DNA from: Halioglobus sp.
GTDB lineage: Bacteria; Pseudomonadota; Gammaproteobacteria; Pseudomonadales; Halieaceae
Direction of reading: 5' to 3'
DNA length: 64,000 nucleotides
Assembly (NCBI GenBank): GCA_020443425.1
Contig: JAGRIE010000001.1
Location: forward strand, 186,001 to 250,000
Program-made: the position numbers and the translations under genes
The notes under the pieces: model-generated
Told to the model about the DNA's origin: nothing
The model's input: the letters and a program-made list of their open reading frames with translations, nothing else
The model's database searches: none
In this document: positions 9,659 to 18,782 of the stretch, piece by piece
Layout: the number at the start of each line of letters is the position of its first letter
Numbering within the stretch: position 1 is the stretch's first letter

Positions 9659-10507
9659 CTACTGGATATCGTCGTGCAGTGTTTTCAGCTCGACACTGCT
9701 GGTCATATACATGCCTTTTTCCTCTGCGCTGAGGCGCGCTGAACCCTGCCAGGGGAGCAGGCGCTGGTCGGCGTGCAGCTGGAAGTCGAGGAACGGATAC
9801 TTGATGATATCGAAGTAGGGCGAGTAGTCGAAATGGTTGGGGGTGCACAGCTTCGGGTTGCGGATAAATAGCTGCACACGATCAGCGTCCACCCGTTTCA
9901 CCAGCGGCAGGATGGGAAACTGGATACTGCCAAAGGCCTCCGCAATCATGGTGGAACACACCGTCTGGGTGCTCTTGCCGGGATGCGCGCTGAACAGGCT
10001 GGAGCGCCAGCGCCGCGGCATAATGGCCCAGGGAAACAGGAATCGCGCCAGGTCGAACACCTGGCGCACATCATACGTCGTACCCAGTCGCCCGATGGCA
10101 TAGTTGATCGCTTTCTGGCTGTCGCCATAGGCCAGGCCCCGCGGGCGACAGATGCGAATATGCTCGCGTTCATACGCCGTCAGTGCCCGCACGACGGTAC
10201 CCAGTCCAAGTTCGCTCTCGATAATCAATTGTTTGTCCGCTGTCCCGGGATAGTGCCGGCCAACGCGCTCCCTGAGCTGCGGGTCCTCGATATCGTGCAG
10301 TCGGCCGATGTACAGTGCCGCGTGGGACCAAACGCTTTGCGTGACCAGCTTGATGACGTCACTGGCCCTGGAGCGACCCTCGATGAGCAGGACATCACAG
10401 GGCTTGAGCTCATGCCGGATGCGCTCGAAATCACTGAGTGGGGCGTCGGGCAGCGGCTTTCTGTGCATAAGCCAGTTGACAACAGCGGTGCGTATCCCGT
10501 TAATCAT
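9659..10507 (-). CDS. YiiX/YebB-like permuted papain-fold protein (C92 type)
   Basis: Member of the circularly permuted NlpC/P60-papain superfamily, whose known members act as amidases or peptidases on lipid or cell-wall linked substrates. In the 282-residue product the expected catalytic elements are visible: His62 in VWSHAALYIG, Glu97 in LIIESELGLG and Cys184 in TQTVCSTMIAEAFG; the His-before-Cys order marks the permuted group. There is no signal peptide. It is convergent with the dehydrogenase gene and divergent from the DUF1285 gene 75 nt away. The substrate is unknown. Confidence 0.75.
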   Translation of the reverse strand: MINGIRTAVVNWLMHRKPLPDAPLSDFERIRHELKPCDVLLIEGRSRASDVIKLVTQSVWSHAALYIGRLHDIEDPQLRERVGRHYPGTADKQLIIESELGLGTVVRALTAYEREHIRICRPRGLAYGDSQKAINYAIGRLGTTYDVRQVFDLARFLFPWAIMPRRWRSSLFSAHPGKSTQTVCSTMIAEAFGSIQFPILPLVKRVDADRVQLFIRNPKLCTPNHFDYSPYFDIIKYPFLDFQLHADQRLLPWQGSARLSAEEKGMYMTSSVELKTLHDDIQ

Positions 10508-10582
10508 TGGATCAAATATACTTAGAGGGTGGTATCACGGCTGTTATATCGCAGTCGGCCCGCAGACACCAGAGGTAAGACG

Positions 10583-11122
10583 ATGCAAGAGTCCCTGGAC
10601 ACCCTGGCCACCAGGCTTGATTCCTCCCGCAACTACGAGGCGCCGCCGCTACACCTCTGGCACCCTGAACTGTCCGGTGATATCCCTATCTACATTGACG
10701 CCCAGGGCGACTGGTACCACGACGGTACCCGGATTGAGCGCGAGTCGCTGGTGCGCCTGTTTGCCAGCATACTGCGCCGGGAGGAGGACGGTGAGTACTA
10801 TCTGCTGACACCCGCTGAAAAGTGGCGCATCAAGGTGGAGCGCCACGCGCTGCTGGTAACCGATATCAGTTCGCAGGGGGAGGGCGATGCGCAGCGGTTG
10901 GTGGCGACGCTCAATACCGGCAGGCAACTGCCGGTCAGCGCCGAACACCCGCTGTTCCTGGACGATACGGCTGAACAGGTAGCCGCGCTCTGCCTGCCGC
11001 ATGGATTAACCGCACTGTGCACGCGCGCCGCCTGGTACCGGCTGGTGGAACTGGCACAACTGCGCGACGGCTATGCGGTGCTGACCTCGGGGGACTACGA
11101 GTTCAGGCTTCCGCTGGCATAA
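10583..11122 (+). CDS. DUF1285 family protein
   Basis: Cytoplasmic protein of unknown function, 179 residues from the ATG at 10583, which is preceded by AGAGGTAAGACG. The pattern PPLHLWHPELSGDIPIYIDAQGDWYHDGTRIERESLVRLFASILRRE is split over the first 70 residues and is the hallmark of the family, followed by a second half beginning YYLLTPAEKWRI. The family is widespread in proteobacteria and has no established activity. Longer in-frame starts exist (from 10529) but lack a ribosome site. It converges on the ETF-QO gene with 15 nt between stops. Confidence 0.8.
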   Translation: MQESLDTLATRLDSSRNYEAPPLHLWHPELSGDIPIYIDAQGDWYHDGTRIERESLVRLFASILRREEDGEYYLLTPAEKWRIKVERHALLVTDISSQGEGDAQRLVATLNTGRQLPVSAEHPLFLDDTAEQVAALCLPHGLTALCTRAAWYRLVELAQLRDGYAVLTSGDYEFRLPLA

Positions 11123-11137
11123 CCTCGCGCAGCGCCG

Positions 11138-12790
11138 TTACATATTGGGGTAGTTCGGGCCGCCAAAGCCTTCCGGTGTCACCCAGACGATATTCTGCGA
11201 GGGATCCTTGATATCGCAAGTCTTGCAGTGCACACAGTTCTGGGCATTGATCTGGAAGCGCGGGCCGGCTTCCTCCTCAATGACTTCATACACACCGGCA
11301 GGGCAGTAGCGCTGCGCCGGCTCATCATAGAGAGGCAGGTTCTTCGCTATCGGGATACCGGGGTCTTTCAGGGTGAGGTGACAGGGCTGATCCTCCTCGT
11401 GGTTGGTGTTGGACAGAAACACCGAGGACAGGCGATCAAAACTGATGGTGTTATCCGGTTTCGGATAGTTGATCTTCTTGCACTGTGCCGCGGGTTTGAG
11501 TGCCGCGTAGTCGGGCTTGGAATCGTTCAACGTGAAAGGCAATTTGCCACGGAAAATATTCTGGTCGATCCAGACCATGGCCGAACCGACAAGAATGCCG
11601 AACTTGTGCATAAAGCCTGAAAAATTGCGTGTGCTGTAGAGCTCTTCATGCAACCAGGACGACTGCATCTTCTCTGCATAAGTGTCGAGATCGGCGGGCG
11701 CGCTGTCACCCTGGGCAATGGCTTCAACGACGGCCTCGGCCGCCAGCATGCCACTCTTCATGGCCGTGTGGTTGCCCTTGATCTTCACACTGTTGAGGGT
11801 GCCGGCGTCACAGCCGATCAACAGGCCGCCGGGGAAGTGCATCCTGGGCAGTGAGTTGAACCCACCTTTACTGATAGCCCTTGCGCCGTAGACAATCCGC
11901 GTGCCGCCTTCGAGGTACTTCACTGTCTCCGAGTGGTGTTTCCAGCGCTGGAACTCCTCATACGGGCTCATGTGAGGGTTGCTGTAGTTCAGGTCGGCGA
12001 TCAATCCCACGTACACCTGGTTGTTCTCAGCATGGTACATGAACGCGCCACCGCCAGAGCCGGTCTCACTGAGCGGCCAGCCGAGACCGTGGATAACCAG
12101 GCCTTCCTCGTGCTTTTCCGGGGGGATTTCCCAGATTTCCTTGATGCCAATCCCGTAGTGCTGGGGGTCTTTACCTTCAGCCAGCGAAAACTTTTCGATC
12201 AGCTGCTTTCCGAGGTGGCCGCGGCAACCCTCGGCAAACAGGGTGTATTTGGCGTGCAGTTCCATGCCGGGCATGTAGCTGTCCTTGTGTTCGCCGTTCA
12301 TGCCGACGCCCATATCGCCCGTTGCGATACCCTTGACCCGGCCGTCCTCGTGGTAGAGAACCTCCGCTGCTGCGAACCCGGGGTATACCTCTACACCCAG
12401 GCCTTCCGCCTGTTCGGCCAACCAGCGGCAGACATTACCCATTGAGACGATGTAGTTTCCATCGTTGTGGGTGGGTTTGGGAATCATGAAATTCGGCAGT
12501 TTGATAGCGCTGGTCTGGCTCAGGTAAAAGAAGAACCTGTCGCCTTTCACTTCGGTGTTGAGCGGGGCACCCATCGCTTTCCAGTCCGGGAAGAGTTCGT
12601 TCAGGGCGCGCGGTTCAAGGACTGCACCCGAGAGGATATGGGCGCCGACTTCAGAGCCTTTCTCGACGACACAGACAGTGATTTCCTGCCCTTTCTCCTG
12701 TGCGAGTTGCATGATGCGACACGCGGCTGACAAACCGGCTGGACCGGCGCCGACGATCACAACATCAAATTCCATAGATTCACGTTCCAC
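11138..12790 (-). CDS. Electron-transfer flavoprotein:ubiquinone oxidoreductase
   Basis: Membrane-associated flavo-iron-sulfur enzyme that passes electrons from reduced EtfAB, fed by acyl-CoA and related dehydrogenases, to ubiquinone. The 550-residue product has an N-terminal FAD dinucleotide motif (VVIVGAGPAGLSAA, residues about 10-23), a central ubiquinone-binding region, and a C-terminal [4Fe-4S] motif with Cys in RYCPAGVYE and NCVHCKTCDIKDP. Translation most likely starts at GTG 12790, since AGAGGA lies 8 nt before it and homologues begin MERE-x-MEFDVV; an internal ATG five codons on is the alternative. It diverges from etfBA, whose product is its substrate. Confidence 0.95.
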   Translation of the reverse strand: MERESMEFDVVIVGAGPAGLSAACRIMQLAQEKGQEITVCVVEKGSEVGAHILSGAVLEPRALNELFPDWKAMGAPLNTEVKGDRFFFYLSQTSAIKLPNFMIPKPTHNDGNYIVSMGNVCRWLAEQAEGLGVEVYPGFAAAEVLYHEDGRVKGIATGDMGVGMNGEHKDSYMPGMELHAKYTLFAEGCRGHLGKQLIEKFSLAEGKDPQHYGIGIKEIWEIPPEKHEEGLVIHGLGWPLSETGSGGGAFMYHAENNQVYVGLIADLNYSNPHMSPYEEFQRWKHHSETVKYLEGGTRIVYGARAISKGGFNSLPRMHFPGGLLIGCDAGTLNSVKIKGNHTAMKSGMLAAEAVVEAIAQGDSAPADLDTYAEKMQSSWLHEELYSTRNFSGFMHKFGILVGSAMVWIDQNIFRGKLPFTLNDSKPDYAALKPAAQCKKINYPKPDNTISFDRLSSVFLSNTNHEEDQPCHLTLKDPGIPIAKNLPLYDEPAQRYCPAGVYEVIEEEAGPRFQINAQNCVHCKTCDIKDPSQNIVWVTPEGFGGPNYPNM

Positions 12791-12817
12791 TGCGCTGTCC
12801 TCTTGCTTCGGTTTCTG

Positions 12818-12838
12818 GTTCGGACACTCGAGCCGAAC
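12818..12838. promoter_or_regulatory. Inverted repeat GTTCGG-N9-CCGAAC in the ETF divergent region
   Basis: A perfect 6-bp inverted repeat with a 9-nt centre lies 28 nt upstream of the ETF-QO start, in the 268-nt gap between the ETF-QO gene and etfB. It could be an operator or a 5'-UTR stem. The rest of the gap holds an AT-rich stretch (12841-12890) and a TTGACC hexamer at 12950-12955 that may be the -35 of etfBA, with only a poor -10. Confidence 0.3.
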
Positions 12839-13058
12839 ACTAAAAAAGACACAGAAGTATATAATTTTTAACGATTAAAAACTATAAACACGGCCGTAGA
12901 AAATCGCTGTTCCTATCTTGACACCCGGCCACAGTGGCGGCGTTTGGCCTTGACCCAGCGCTGATTTATCGGCAACATACGCCGCCTAGTTCACAGGCTT
13001 GTACGCGTGTTCTATTGCTGCAGCCCCCTTAAACCCACCTGAAATATCTGGAGAATCC

Positions 13059-13811
13059 ATGAAGGTTCTTGTTGCTGTAAAGCGCGTCGTTGATTACAAC
13101 GTGAAGGTGCGCGCCAAAGCTGATGGCACTGATGTCGATTTAAACAACGTCAAAATGTCCATCAATCCTTTCTGTGAGATCGCGGTTGAAGAGGCGGTTC
13201 GTCTCAAGGAAGCTGGCGTGGCCACTGAGGTGATCGCGGTTTCAGTCGGCGACAAGAGTTGCCAGGAGCAGATCCGTACCGCACTGGCACTCGGTGCCGA
13301 CCGCGGTATTCAGATCGATACCGACAGCAAGGTGGAGCCGCTGGTCGTCGCCAAGCTGCTGAAGGCGGTAGTCGATAAAGAGCAGCCGCAACTGGTTATC
13401 CTGGGCAAGCAGTCCATCGATGGTGATAACAACCAGACAGGGCAGATGCTGGGAGCGCTGGCAAACATGGGCCAGGGAACTTTCGCCTCCGAAGTGGTCG
13501 TGGATGGCGATAAAGTCAATGTTACCCGTGAGATCGACGGCGGTATGCAGACTGTCAGCCTGAAGCTGCCCGCCATCGTCACTACTGACCTGCGCCTCAA
13601 CGAGCCGCGTTACGCCTCTCTGCCCAATATCATGAAAGCCAAGAAAAAGCCGCTGGAAGTCGTGACACCGGATGAACTGGGTGTTGCCGTCACTTCTCAC
13701 CTGACACAGGTCAAAGTACAACCCCCCGCCGCGCGACAAGCCGGCATCAAGGTCAAGGATGTCCAGGAACTGGTCGATAAACTGAAGAATGAAGCGAAGG
13801 TGATCTCATGA
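13059..13811 (+). CDS. etfB: Electron-transfer flavoprotein beta subunit
   Basis: Beta subunit of the heterodimeric FAD/AMP flavoprotein that collects electrons from acyl-CoA and other dehydrogenases. The 250-residue product begins [18 protein letters not shown], the usual family start, after CTGGAG; an upstream in-frame extension to 12999 has no support. The AMP-binding and signature region [21 protein letters not shown] is present around residues 118-138. It overlaps etfA by 4 nt (ATGA), so the two subunits are translationally coupled, and it diverges from the gene for its electron acceptor, ETF-QO. Confidence 0.96.
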   Translation: MKVLVAVKRVVDYNVKVRAKADGTDVDLNNVKMSINPFCEIAVEEAVRLKEAGVATEVIAVSVGDKSCQEQIRTALALGADRGIQIDTDSKVEPLVVAKLLKAVVDKEQPQLVILGKQSIDGDNNQTGQMLGALANMGQGTFASEVVVDGDKVNVTREIDGGMQTVSLKLPAIVTTDLRLNEPRYASLPNIMKAKKKPLEVVTPDELGVAVTSHLTQVKVQPPAARQAGIKVKDVQELVDKLKNEAKVIS

Positions 13812-14737
13812 GTACTCTTGTTATTGCGGAACACGACAACAGCAGCCTGAAGGTCTCGACGCTCAATACCGTAGCAGCGGCGCAGGCAATCGGCGGAGAC
13901 ATCGATATGCTGGTAGCCGGTGCTGACTGTGCTGCCGTGGCAACCGAAGCCGCCGCCATCCCGGGTATTGGGAAGGTTCTGGTTGCAGACAACGCCGCCT
14001 ACGGGCACCAACTTGCCGAGAATGTCAGCCTGTTGATCGCTGAGGTAGCGGCCAACTATGACAATATCCTGGCGCCGGCGACCCCCAACAGCAAGAATTT
14101 CCTGCCCCGCGTCGCGGCACTGCTGGATGTGGCACAGATCTCGGACGTCACAGCGGTCGAGTCAGCCGATACCTTCCAGCGCCCGATCTACGCCGGTAAC
14201 GTCATTGCAACGGTGCAGAGCAGCGATGCCAAGAAAGTCATCACCGTGCGCACCACAGCGTACGATGCTGCGCCGGCCACTGGCGGCTCTGCAGCCGTTG
14301 AAGCCGTGGACGCTGTACACGATGCCGGTATCTCCTCGTTCGTGAGTGAAGAGGTTGCCGTATCCGAGCGCCCTGAGCTGACCTCCGCCTCTGTTGTCAT
14401 CTCCGGTGGTCGCGGCATGCAGAACGGTGAGAACTTCAAACTGCTTGAGGGTATCGCAGACAAACTCGGCGCCGCCATTGGCGCCTCGCGTGCTGCAGTT
14501 GATGCGGGCTTTGTGCCCAATGATATGCAGGTCGGGCAAACCGGTAAAATCGTTGCCCCTGACCTGTACATCGCGGTGGGTATCTCCGGTGCGATCCAGC
14601 ATCTGGCCGGCATGAAAGACTCCAAGGTGATTGTCGCCATCAACAAGGATGAAGATGCACCTATCTTCCAGGTGGCTGACTACGGTCTGGTAGCTGACCT
14701 GTTCGCCGCGCTTCCGGAGTTTGAAGCCCAGCTGTAA
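13808..14737 (+). CDS. etfA: Electron-transfer flavoprotein alpha subunit
   Basis: Alpha subunit carrying the FAD of the electron-transfer flavoprotein. The 309-residue product has an N-terminal alpha/beta domain and the C-terminal FAD-binding signature (about residues 195-290: [64 protein letters not shown]). Its start codon overlaps the etfB stop. A strong intrinsic terminator follows at 14753-14783. Confidence 0.97.
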   Translation: MSTLVIAEHDNSSLKVSTLNTVAAAQAIGGDIDMLVAGADCAAVATEAAAIPGIGKVLVADNAAYGHQLAENVSLLIAEVAANYDNILAPATPNSKNFLPRVAALLDVAQISDVTAVESADTFQRPIYAGNVIATVQSSDAKKVITVRTTAYDAAPATGGSAAVEAVDAVHDAGISSFVSEEVAVSERPELTSASVVISGGRGMQNGENFKLLEGIADKLGAAIGASRAAVDAGFVPNDMQVGQTGKIVAPDLYIAVGISGAIQHLAGMKDSKVIVAINKDEDAPIFQVADYGLVADLFAALPEFEAQL

Positions 14738-14752
14738 CGGTTCGGCCTGATC

Positions 14753-14783
14753 AAAAACCGGTCCCTGTGACCGGTTTTTTTTT
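14753..14783 (+). terminator. Rho-independent terminator after etfA
   Basis: AAAA, a 7-bp stem ACCGGTC (14757-14763) / GACCGGT (14769-14775), a 5-nt loop and nine T. The five A residues on the left flank mean it may also stop transcription arriving from the convergent antiporter gene, whose stop lies 10 nt away. Confidence 0.88.
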
Positions 14784-14792
14784 GCCGTCCAA

Positions 14793-15968
14793 TCAGTCCC
14801 TGCGCAGGCGGTCGGAGATGGCGATGGGAGTAGGGTAGTTCAGTACCACTACGTACGACGAGACCAGCAGTGTCAGTATGGTGGCCGCCTGGATCAACAG
14901 CGAAGCCTGCTCCGAAATCAGGGCGCCGGCGGCAGCGACGTAGGCGATCAGCAGCGAGAATTCGCTGGCCTGGCCCAATCGAAAACCGAGGTCCCAGCCG
15001 AGGCTGCGCTTTTCGCTGACGCCTTTCAACAGGTAGCGATACACCACCGGTTTGACGGCGAGTACAAGCAGTGCCAGCAGCAGTGTCGGGGCCAGCACCT
15101 GGTGCAGTACAGAGAGGTCAAACCTTGCGCCGACCGAGAAAAAGAACAGAATCAGGAAGAAGTCGCGCAACGGCTTCAGGTTCACCGCGATGTATTGCGA
15201 GATGGGACTGGTGGCGATGGTAATGCCTGCAATGAAGGCGCCAATTTCCGCTGACAGCCCCAGTAATATGGCCGCCTCCGCCACCCCCAGGCACCAGCCG
15301 ATTGCGAGCAGGAAGATATACTCGTGGAAGCGGTCGAAGCGCGCAATCAACGGCAGCAGCACATAGCGCACGACCACCAGTGCAGCGCCTGCCAGCAGCG
15401 GCAGGCTCAGTAAGGACAGCAGCAGGTCGCTGCCCATGCTGTTTTCACTGCCTGATGCAGCACTCAGCAGCACCATCAGCACAATGATCGCCAGCAGGTC
15501 CTGCAACAACAGCAAGCCAACCATCAGGTCACCAATGTGGCGGTGATGCAGGACTGTCGTCGGCAGCAGTTTGATGCCGATTATGGTCGAGGAAAACATC
15601 ATCGCCGCGCCCACCACGAGGCTGTCCTGGGTGGAATAGCCAAACAGCAGCGGCACAGCGGCTCCGACCCCGAGGAAGATCGCGGAACTGAACAGCGCCA
15701 CCACCGTCGACTTGCGAAGCGTTGTCCACAGCGCACGGGGCTGCATATCAAGCCCGAGCAGGAACAGGAGGAAAATAATGCCGACGTGACCGATATCTGA
15801 CAGCAGCGACAGGTCCTTCACCATGGACAAACCGTAGGGGCCGATACAGGCCCCCAGCGCTATATACGCAATGATGAGCGGCTGGCGGGTGTACAGCGCC
15901 AGGGAGGCAAAGACAGCGGCGCCGCTGAAGATCAGGAAGAACGAGAAGGTGACGCTATGGAGTTCCAT
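14793..15968 (-). CDS. CPA2-family monovalent cation:proton antiporter, membrane domain only
   Basis: Kef/NapA-like integral membrane protein of 391 residues with about 11-12 hydrophobic segments. Family marks include the FLLFLLGLDMQPRALW segment, GAAMMFSSTIIGIKLL, and LLLLQDLLAIIVL with the buried acidic residue typical of cation/proton exchange, plus GLSAEIGAFIAGI. No RCK/TrkA-N domain follows, so it is closer to stand-alone CPA2 exchangers than to full KefB/KefC. The ion (Na+ or K+) cannot be read from the sequence. Its last codons, ending RLRRD, form a short cytosolic tail. Confidence 0.85.
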   Translation of the reverse strand: MELHSVTFSFFLIFSGAAVFASLALYTRQPLIIAYIALGACIGPYGLSMVKDLSLLSDIGHVGIIFLLFLLGLDMQPRALWTTLRKSTVVALFSSAIFLGVGAAVPLLFGYSTQDSLVVGAAMMFSSTIIGIKLLPTTVLHHRHIGDLMVGLLLLQDLLAIIVLMVLLSAASGSENSMGSDLLLSLLSLPLLAGAALVVVRYVLLPLIARFDRFHEYIFLLAIGWCLGVAEAAILLGLSAEIGAFIAGITIATSPISQYIAVNLKPLRDFFLILFFFSVGARFDLSVLHQVLAPTLLLALLVLAVKPVVYRYLLKGVSEKRSLGWDLGFRLGQASEFSLLIAYVAAAGALISEQASLLIQAATILTLLVSSYVVVLNYPTPIAISDRLRRD

Positions 15969-16027
15969 TTACAGCTCTTGCGTACCGCGTGATTCCGAGT
16001 GTAGACAAACCGGCGACAATAGGGAAC

Positions 16028-16507
16028 TCAGGAGGTCGGTTCTGCCCGTCGACGAAACAGCGGTAACGGTTGGTCTTCAGCTGCCTGGTAAAACTCTGTG
16101 AAATCACTGAGGCTCGCGAGGGCGGCCTCCAGCCCTGATTCGTCAGCCATCTGGAACGCGTCGAAGCCACAGCGGCGGAGGTAGGTGAGCTGGTCGCGAA
16201 TAAAGTGACCGCCGGCGCGAAGCTCGCCACGGTAACCGTGTTCACGCAGGCGGCGGGCATAGGAAAAGCCGCGGCCATCGGTGAACACGGGGAAATTGAT
16301 AACAATCAGCGCGATTTCGTGCAAATGCGGGAACAGGGTATCGGGCTCCTCAGCGGGTTCCAGTTGGACGCCGGTGCCGGCCTTGTCGGCCAGGTTGAGC
16401 CACTGCTCCAGGCTGGCGATTTGTCCCGCTCTGGGGGCGTCGCTGTCGAGGTCAATCGGCTGCCACCGGTCATCGATGACCGCGCCGTCTTTAATGAGCC
16501 TGGGCAT
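16028..16507 (-). CDS. DUF934 protein, partner of sulfite reductase
   Basis: Cytoplasmic protein of 159 residues from the ATG at 16507 (MPRLIKDGAVIDDRW). The family is found almost only directly behind cysI-type genes and is thought to help sulfite reduction, perhaps in electron delivery; this is an inference from gene context. Conserved features seen here are the LIKDG start, LIVINFPVFTDGRGFSYARRLRE and the GGHFIRDQL/LRRCGFDAFQ segments. Its start lies 17 nt inside the end of cysI, so the pair is translationally coupled. Confidence 0.85.
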   Translation of the reverse strand: MPRLIKDGAVIDDRWQPIDLDSDAPRAGQIASLEQWLNLADKAGTGVQLEPAEEPDTLFPHLHEIALIVINFPVFTDGRGFSYARRLREHGYRGELRAGGHFIRDQLTYLRRCGFDAFQMADESGLEAALASLSDFTEFYQAAEDQPLPLFRRRAEPTS

Positions 16508-18155
16508 ATACGCGCTCCTTGAAGGGGTCGATACCAACACGCCGATAGGTATCGAGGAAACTTTCCTCTTCCTGCCGCAGTGTCACGTAGGTGGACAATA
16601 TGGTGTCAATCACGTCCGGCATAGCTTCCTGCTTGAATGACGGGCCGAGAATTTTCCCGATCGACGCCTCTTTCGACTGGCTTCCACCGAGGCAGACCTG
16701 GTAATACTCCTCGCCCTTCTTGTCGACGCCGAGAATCCCGATGTGACCGATATGGTGGTGGCCGCAGGCGTTCATGCAGCCGCTGATATTGAGCTCCAGC
16801 GGCCCCAGGTCATACACATAGTCGAGATCATCAAAGCGCGCCTGTATGGCTTCAGCCACCGGCAGGGATTTGGCATTGGCCAGCGAACAGTAGTCGCCAC
16901 CGGGGCAGCAGATGATATCGGTGAGGTAGCCGATATTGGGCGTTGCCAGGCCAGCGGCCTGCAAGCGCTGCCACAGCGGGTAGAGTTGGGCCATGGGCAC
17001 GTCGCCCAGTACCAGGTTCTGCTCGTGGGTACTGCGGATCTCACCGAAGGAGTACAGGTCAGCGAGTTCTGCGACCAGTTCCAACTGCTCGGCGGTGATA
17101 TCGCCGGGTGCATAGCCGGTGGATTTCAGGGATACCGTGACAATGCGGTAGCCGGCCATGCGGTGCGACAGGGTATTGCGCTTGACCCAGTTGCCGAAGA
17201 TCGGATCGCGCTCGCAGGCGGCGTCCAGTTCGGCAGTGGCTGCCGGCCCGTCAATCACCGCGTAATCGGGCGCGTCGAAGAAGGAGCGGGCGCGCTCCAG
17301 TGCCTCGTCAGTCAGCGTGGTGGGGCCGTCCTTCAACGTCGACCACTCCTGCTCGACCGCCTCCCTGAAGGCATCTACACCCATTGCCCTGACCAGAATC
17401 TTGATGCGGGCCTTGAACTTGTTGTCGCGCCGCCCATGCTTGTTGTACACGCGAAGAATCGCCTCGAGGTAGGTCAGCATGTGCCTCTTGTCCAGCCAAT
17501 CACAGATAACAGAGCCGATCGCAGGGGTCCGGCCCAGGCCGCCGCCGACCAGGACTTTGAGGCCTATTTCACCCTGCGCATTGGCGAGCAGTTCAAGCCC
17601 GATATCGTGATGGTGTATAGCCGCCCGGTCCTCGGTGGAACCGCAGACAGCGATTTTGAATTTGCGCGGCAGGAATGCGAATTCAGGGTGCAGCGTCGAC
17701 CACTGCCGGATAATTTCACAGTAGGGGCGGGGGTCCTCCAATTCATCACAGGCCACGCCGGCGAACTGATCCGTGGTGGTGTTGCGCACGCAATTGCCGC
17801 TAGTCTGGATGGCGTGCATCTGGACCGTGGCAAGTTCCGCCAGTATATCCGGGACCTCTTCCAGCGCCGGCCAGTTGAGCTGTACGTTCTGGCGCGTGCT
17901 GATGTGGGCGTAGCCCTTGTCGTAGACACGGGTAATCTCGGCCAGTTTACGCAGCTGCGTGCTGTTCATCAGGCCATACGGTACTGCAATACGCAGCATG
18001 GGAGCCTGCCGCTGCAGGTACAGGCCATTCTGCAGGCGCAGCGGTAAAAACTCGGTCTCGGAGATCTGTCCAGCCAGAAAACGCACCGTCTGGTCGCGGA
18101 ACTGAGCGACCCGCTGGTCGATGATTTTCTGGTCATACTGGTCGTAAATGTACAT
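16491..18155 (-). CDS. cysI: Siroheme sulfite reductase (nitrite/sulfite reductase family)
   Basis: Assimilatory hemoprotein that reduces sulfite to sulfide with six electrons. The 554-residue product carries two ferredoxin-like nitrite/sulfite reductase half domains in its two repeats, and the siroheme/[4Fe-4S] ligands in ICCPGGDYC (about residue 413) and ISGCMNACGHHH (about residue 457). The DUF934 companion downstream and absence of a nitrite reductase NADH module support sulfite as substrate, as in pseudomonads. No cysJ flavoprotein is present here, so electrons probably come from ferredoxin or another donor. The ATG at 18155 has weak initiation signals but matches family N-termini (MYIYDQYDQ). 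Confidence 0.92.
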   Translation of the reverse strand: MYIYDQYDQKIIDQRVAQFRDQTVRFLAGQISETEFLPLRLQNGLYLQRQAPMLRIAVPYGLMNSTQLRKLAEITRVYDKGYAHISTRQNVQLNWPALEEVPDILAELATVQMHAIQTSGNCVRNTTTDQFAGVACDELEDPRPYCEIIRQWSTLHPEFAFLPRKFKIAVCGSTEDRAAIHHHDIGLELLANAQGEIGLKVLVGGGLGRTPAIGSVICDWLDKRHMLTYLEAILRVYNKHGRRDNKFKARIKILVRAMGVDAFREAVEQEWSTLKDGPTTLTDEALERARSFFDAPDYAVIDGPAATAELDAACERDPIFGNWVKRNTLSHRMAGYRIVTVSLKSTGYAPGDITAEQLELVAELADLYSFGEIRSTHEQNLVLGDVPMAQLYPLWQRLQAAGLATPNIGYLTDIICCPGGDYCSLANAKSLPVAEAIQARFDDLDYVYDLGPLELNISGCMNACGHHHIGHIGILGVDKKGEEYYQVCLGGSQSKEASIGKILGPSFKQEAMPDVIDTILSTYVTLRQEEESFLDTYRRVGIDPFKERVYAQAH

Positions 18156-18210
18156 CTACATATCCTGCACTTGCGCTGAGCCAAGGCTGCATGGGTAAGA
18201 AAAGGGCGCT

Positions 18211-18256
18211 ACCATACCAGAAAAATGGCATGAACAAATAGTCATAATATTCATAA
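18211..18256 (-). promoter_or_regulatory. Candidate cysI promoter and regulator site
   Basis: On the minus strand TTGTTC (18237-18232), 15 nt, TATGGT (18216-18211) forms a moderate promoter 56 nt before cysI. Just upstream, TCATAA occurs twice (18242-18247 and 18251-18256) in an AT-rich patch, as might bind a CysB-like LysR regulator. Both calls are tentative. Confidence 0.3.
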
Positions 18257-18329
18257 GCTTAGATCCGCACGGGCTGTTTCTGGCAATTGTTCACAGGAGT
18301 CCGGCAGTGCTTTTGATTACGCCGGATAT

Positions 18330-18338
18330 TGCTATAAT
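18330..18338 (+). promoter_or_regulatory. Extended -10 promoter of the 40-residue membrane protein
   Basis: TGCTATAAT is a perfect extended -10 element located 36 nt before the ATG at 18375. A TTGATT at 18313 is too close (14 nt) to be a good -35, so the extended -10 would carry recognition. It is the strongest promoter-like signal in this stretch and supports the small gene. Confidence 0.55.
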
Positions 18339-18374
18339 GCAGCGCCACTACCCGCTCAAATCCTGGAGTTAGAA

Positions 18375-18497
18375 ATGTCCGATCAACCGAATCAAGAACG
18401 CGCCTCTGACGGCGCTGCCGACGCCGTCGCCAGTGTGATGATCATCGCTATCGTGGTGACCGCGATGTACGTCTGGTTGTCCGGCATGCCAAGCTGA
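18375..18497 (+). CDS. Small single-pass membrane protein, 40 residues
   Basis: A short gene starting at ATG 18375 after CTGGAG (9 nt spacing), encoding a polar N-terminal half (MSDQPNQERASDGAADAVAS) and one transmembrane helix (VMIIAIVVTAMYVWLSGM) before the stop at 18495. The upstream extended -10, the ribosome site and the clean bipartite composition make it a believable gene. Function is unknown; the topology would place the acidic/polar tail in the cytoplasm or periplasm. It converges on the DUF2970 gene with 29 nt between stops. Confidence 0.6.
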   Translation: MSDQPNQERASDGAADAVASVMIIAIVVTAMYVWLSGMPS

Positions 18498-18526
18498 ACC
18501 TGCCGGCGGGGGAGAGGGCCACTGCG

Positions 18527-18769
18527 TCACTCTCCCGCACCCTTGACAACCATCTGTACGACAAACATTACCGCACCGATAAACAGCAGCGTAAAAATAA
18601 TCCCCGCTGCAATAAACACACCGATGCGGCCCTGCTTGAAATCCCGCTCCCGGTTCTTGCTGCTCTGGACACCCAGCCCAGCGGCGAACACACTGGCGAC
18701 CACCTGAAACGGGTTGAGCTTGCCGGGCTTGCTTTTGCTCTCGCTCGGGTTCTGTTCTGAATCAGCCAT
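18527..18769 (-). CDS. DUF2970 small membrane protein
   Basis: An 80-residue protein with a charged N-terminus, the family signature NPFQVVASVFAAGLGVQSS followed by NRERDF (residues about 19-43), and a C-terminal transmembrane helix (GVFIAAGIIFTLLFIGAVMFVVQMVV). No function is established for the family. It lies 13 nt downstream of metH on the same strand and is probably co-transcribed with it. Confidence 0.8.
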   Translation of the reverse strand: MADSEQNPSESKSKPGKLNPFQVVASVFAAGLGVQSSKNRERDFKQGRIGVFIAAGIIFTLLFIGAVMFVVQMVVKGAGE

Positions 18770-18782
18770 TGGGGTACCTCGC

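Noticed and set aside
16743-18047. 434-codon plus-strand frame opposite cysI
   Set aside because: The minus-strand frame has intact siroheme ligands; the antisense product has no recognisable domain or ribosome site.
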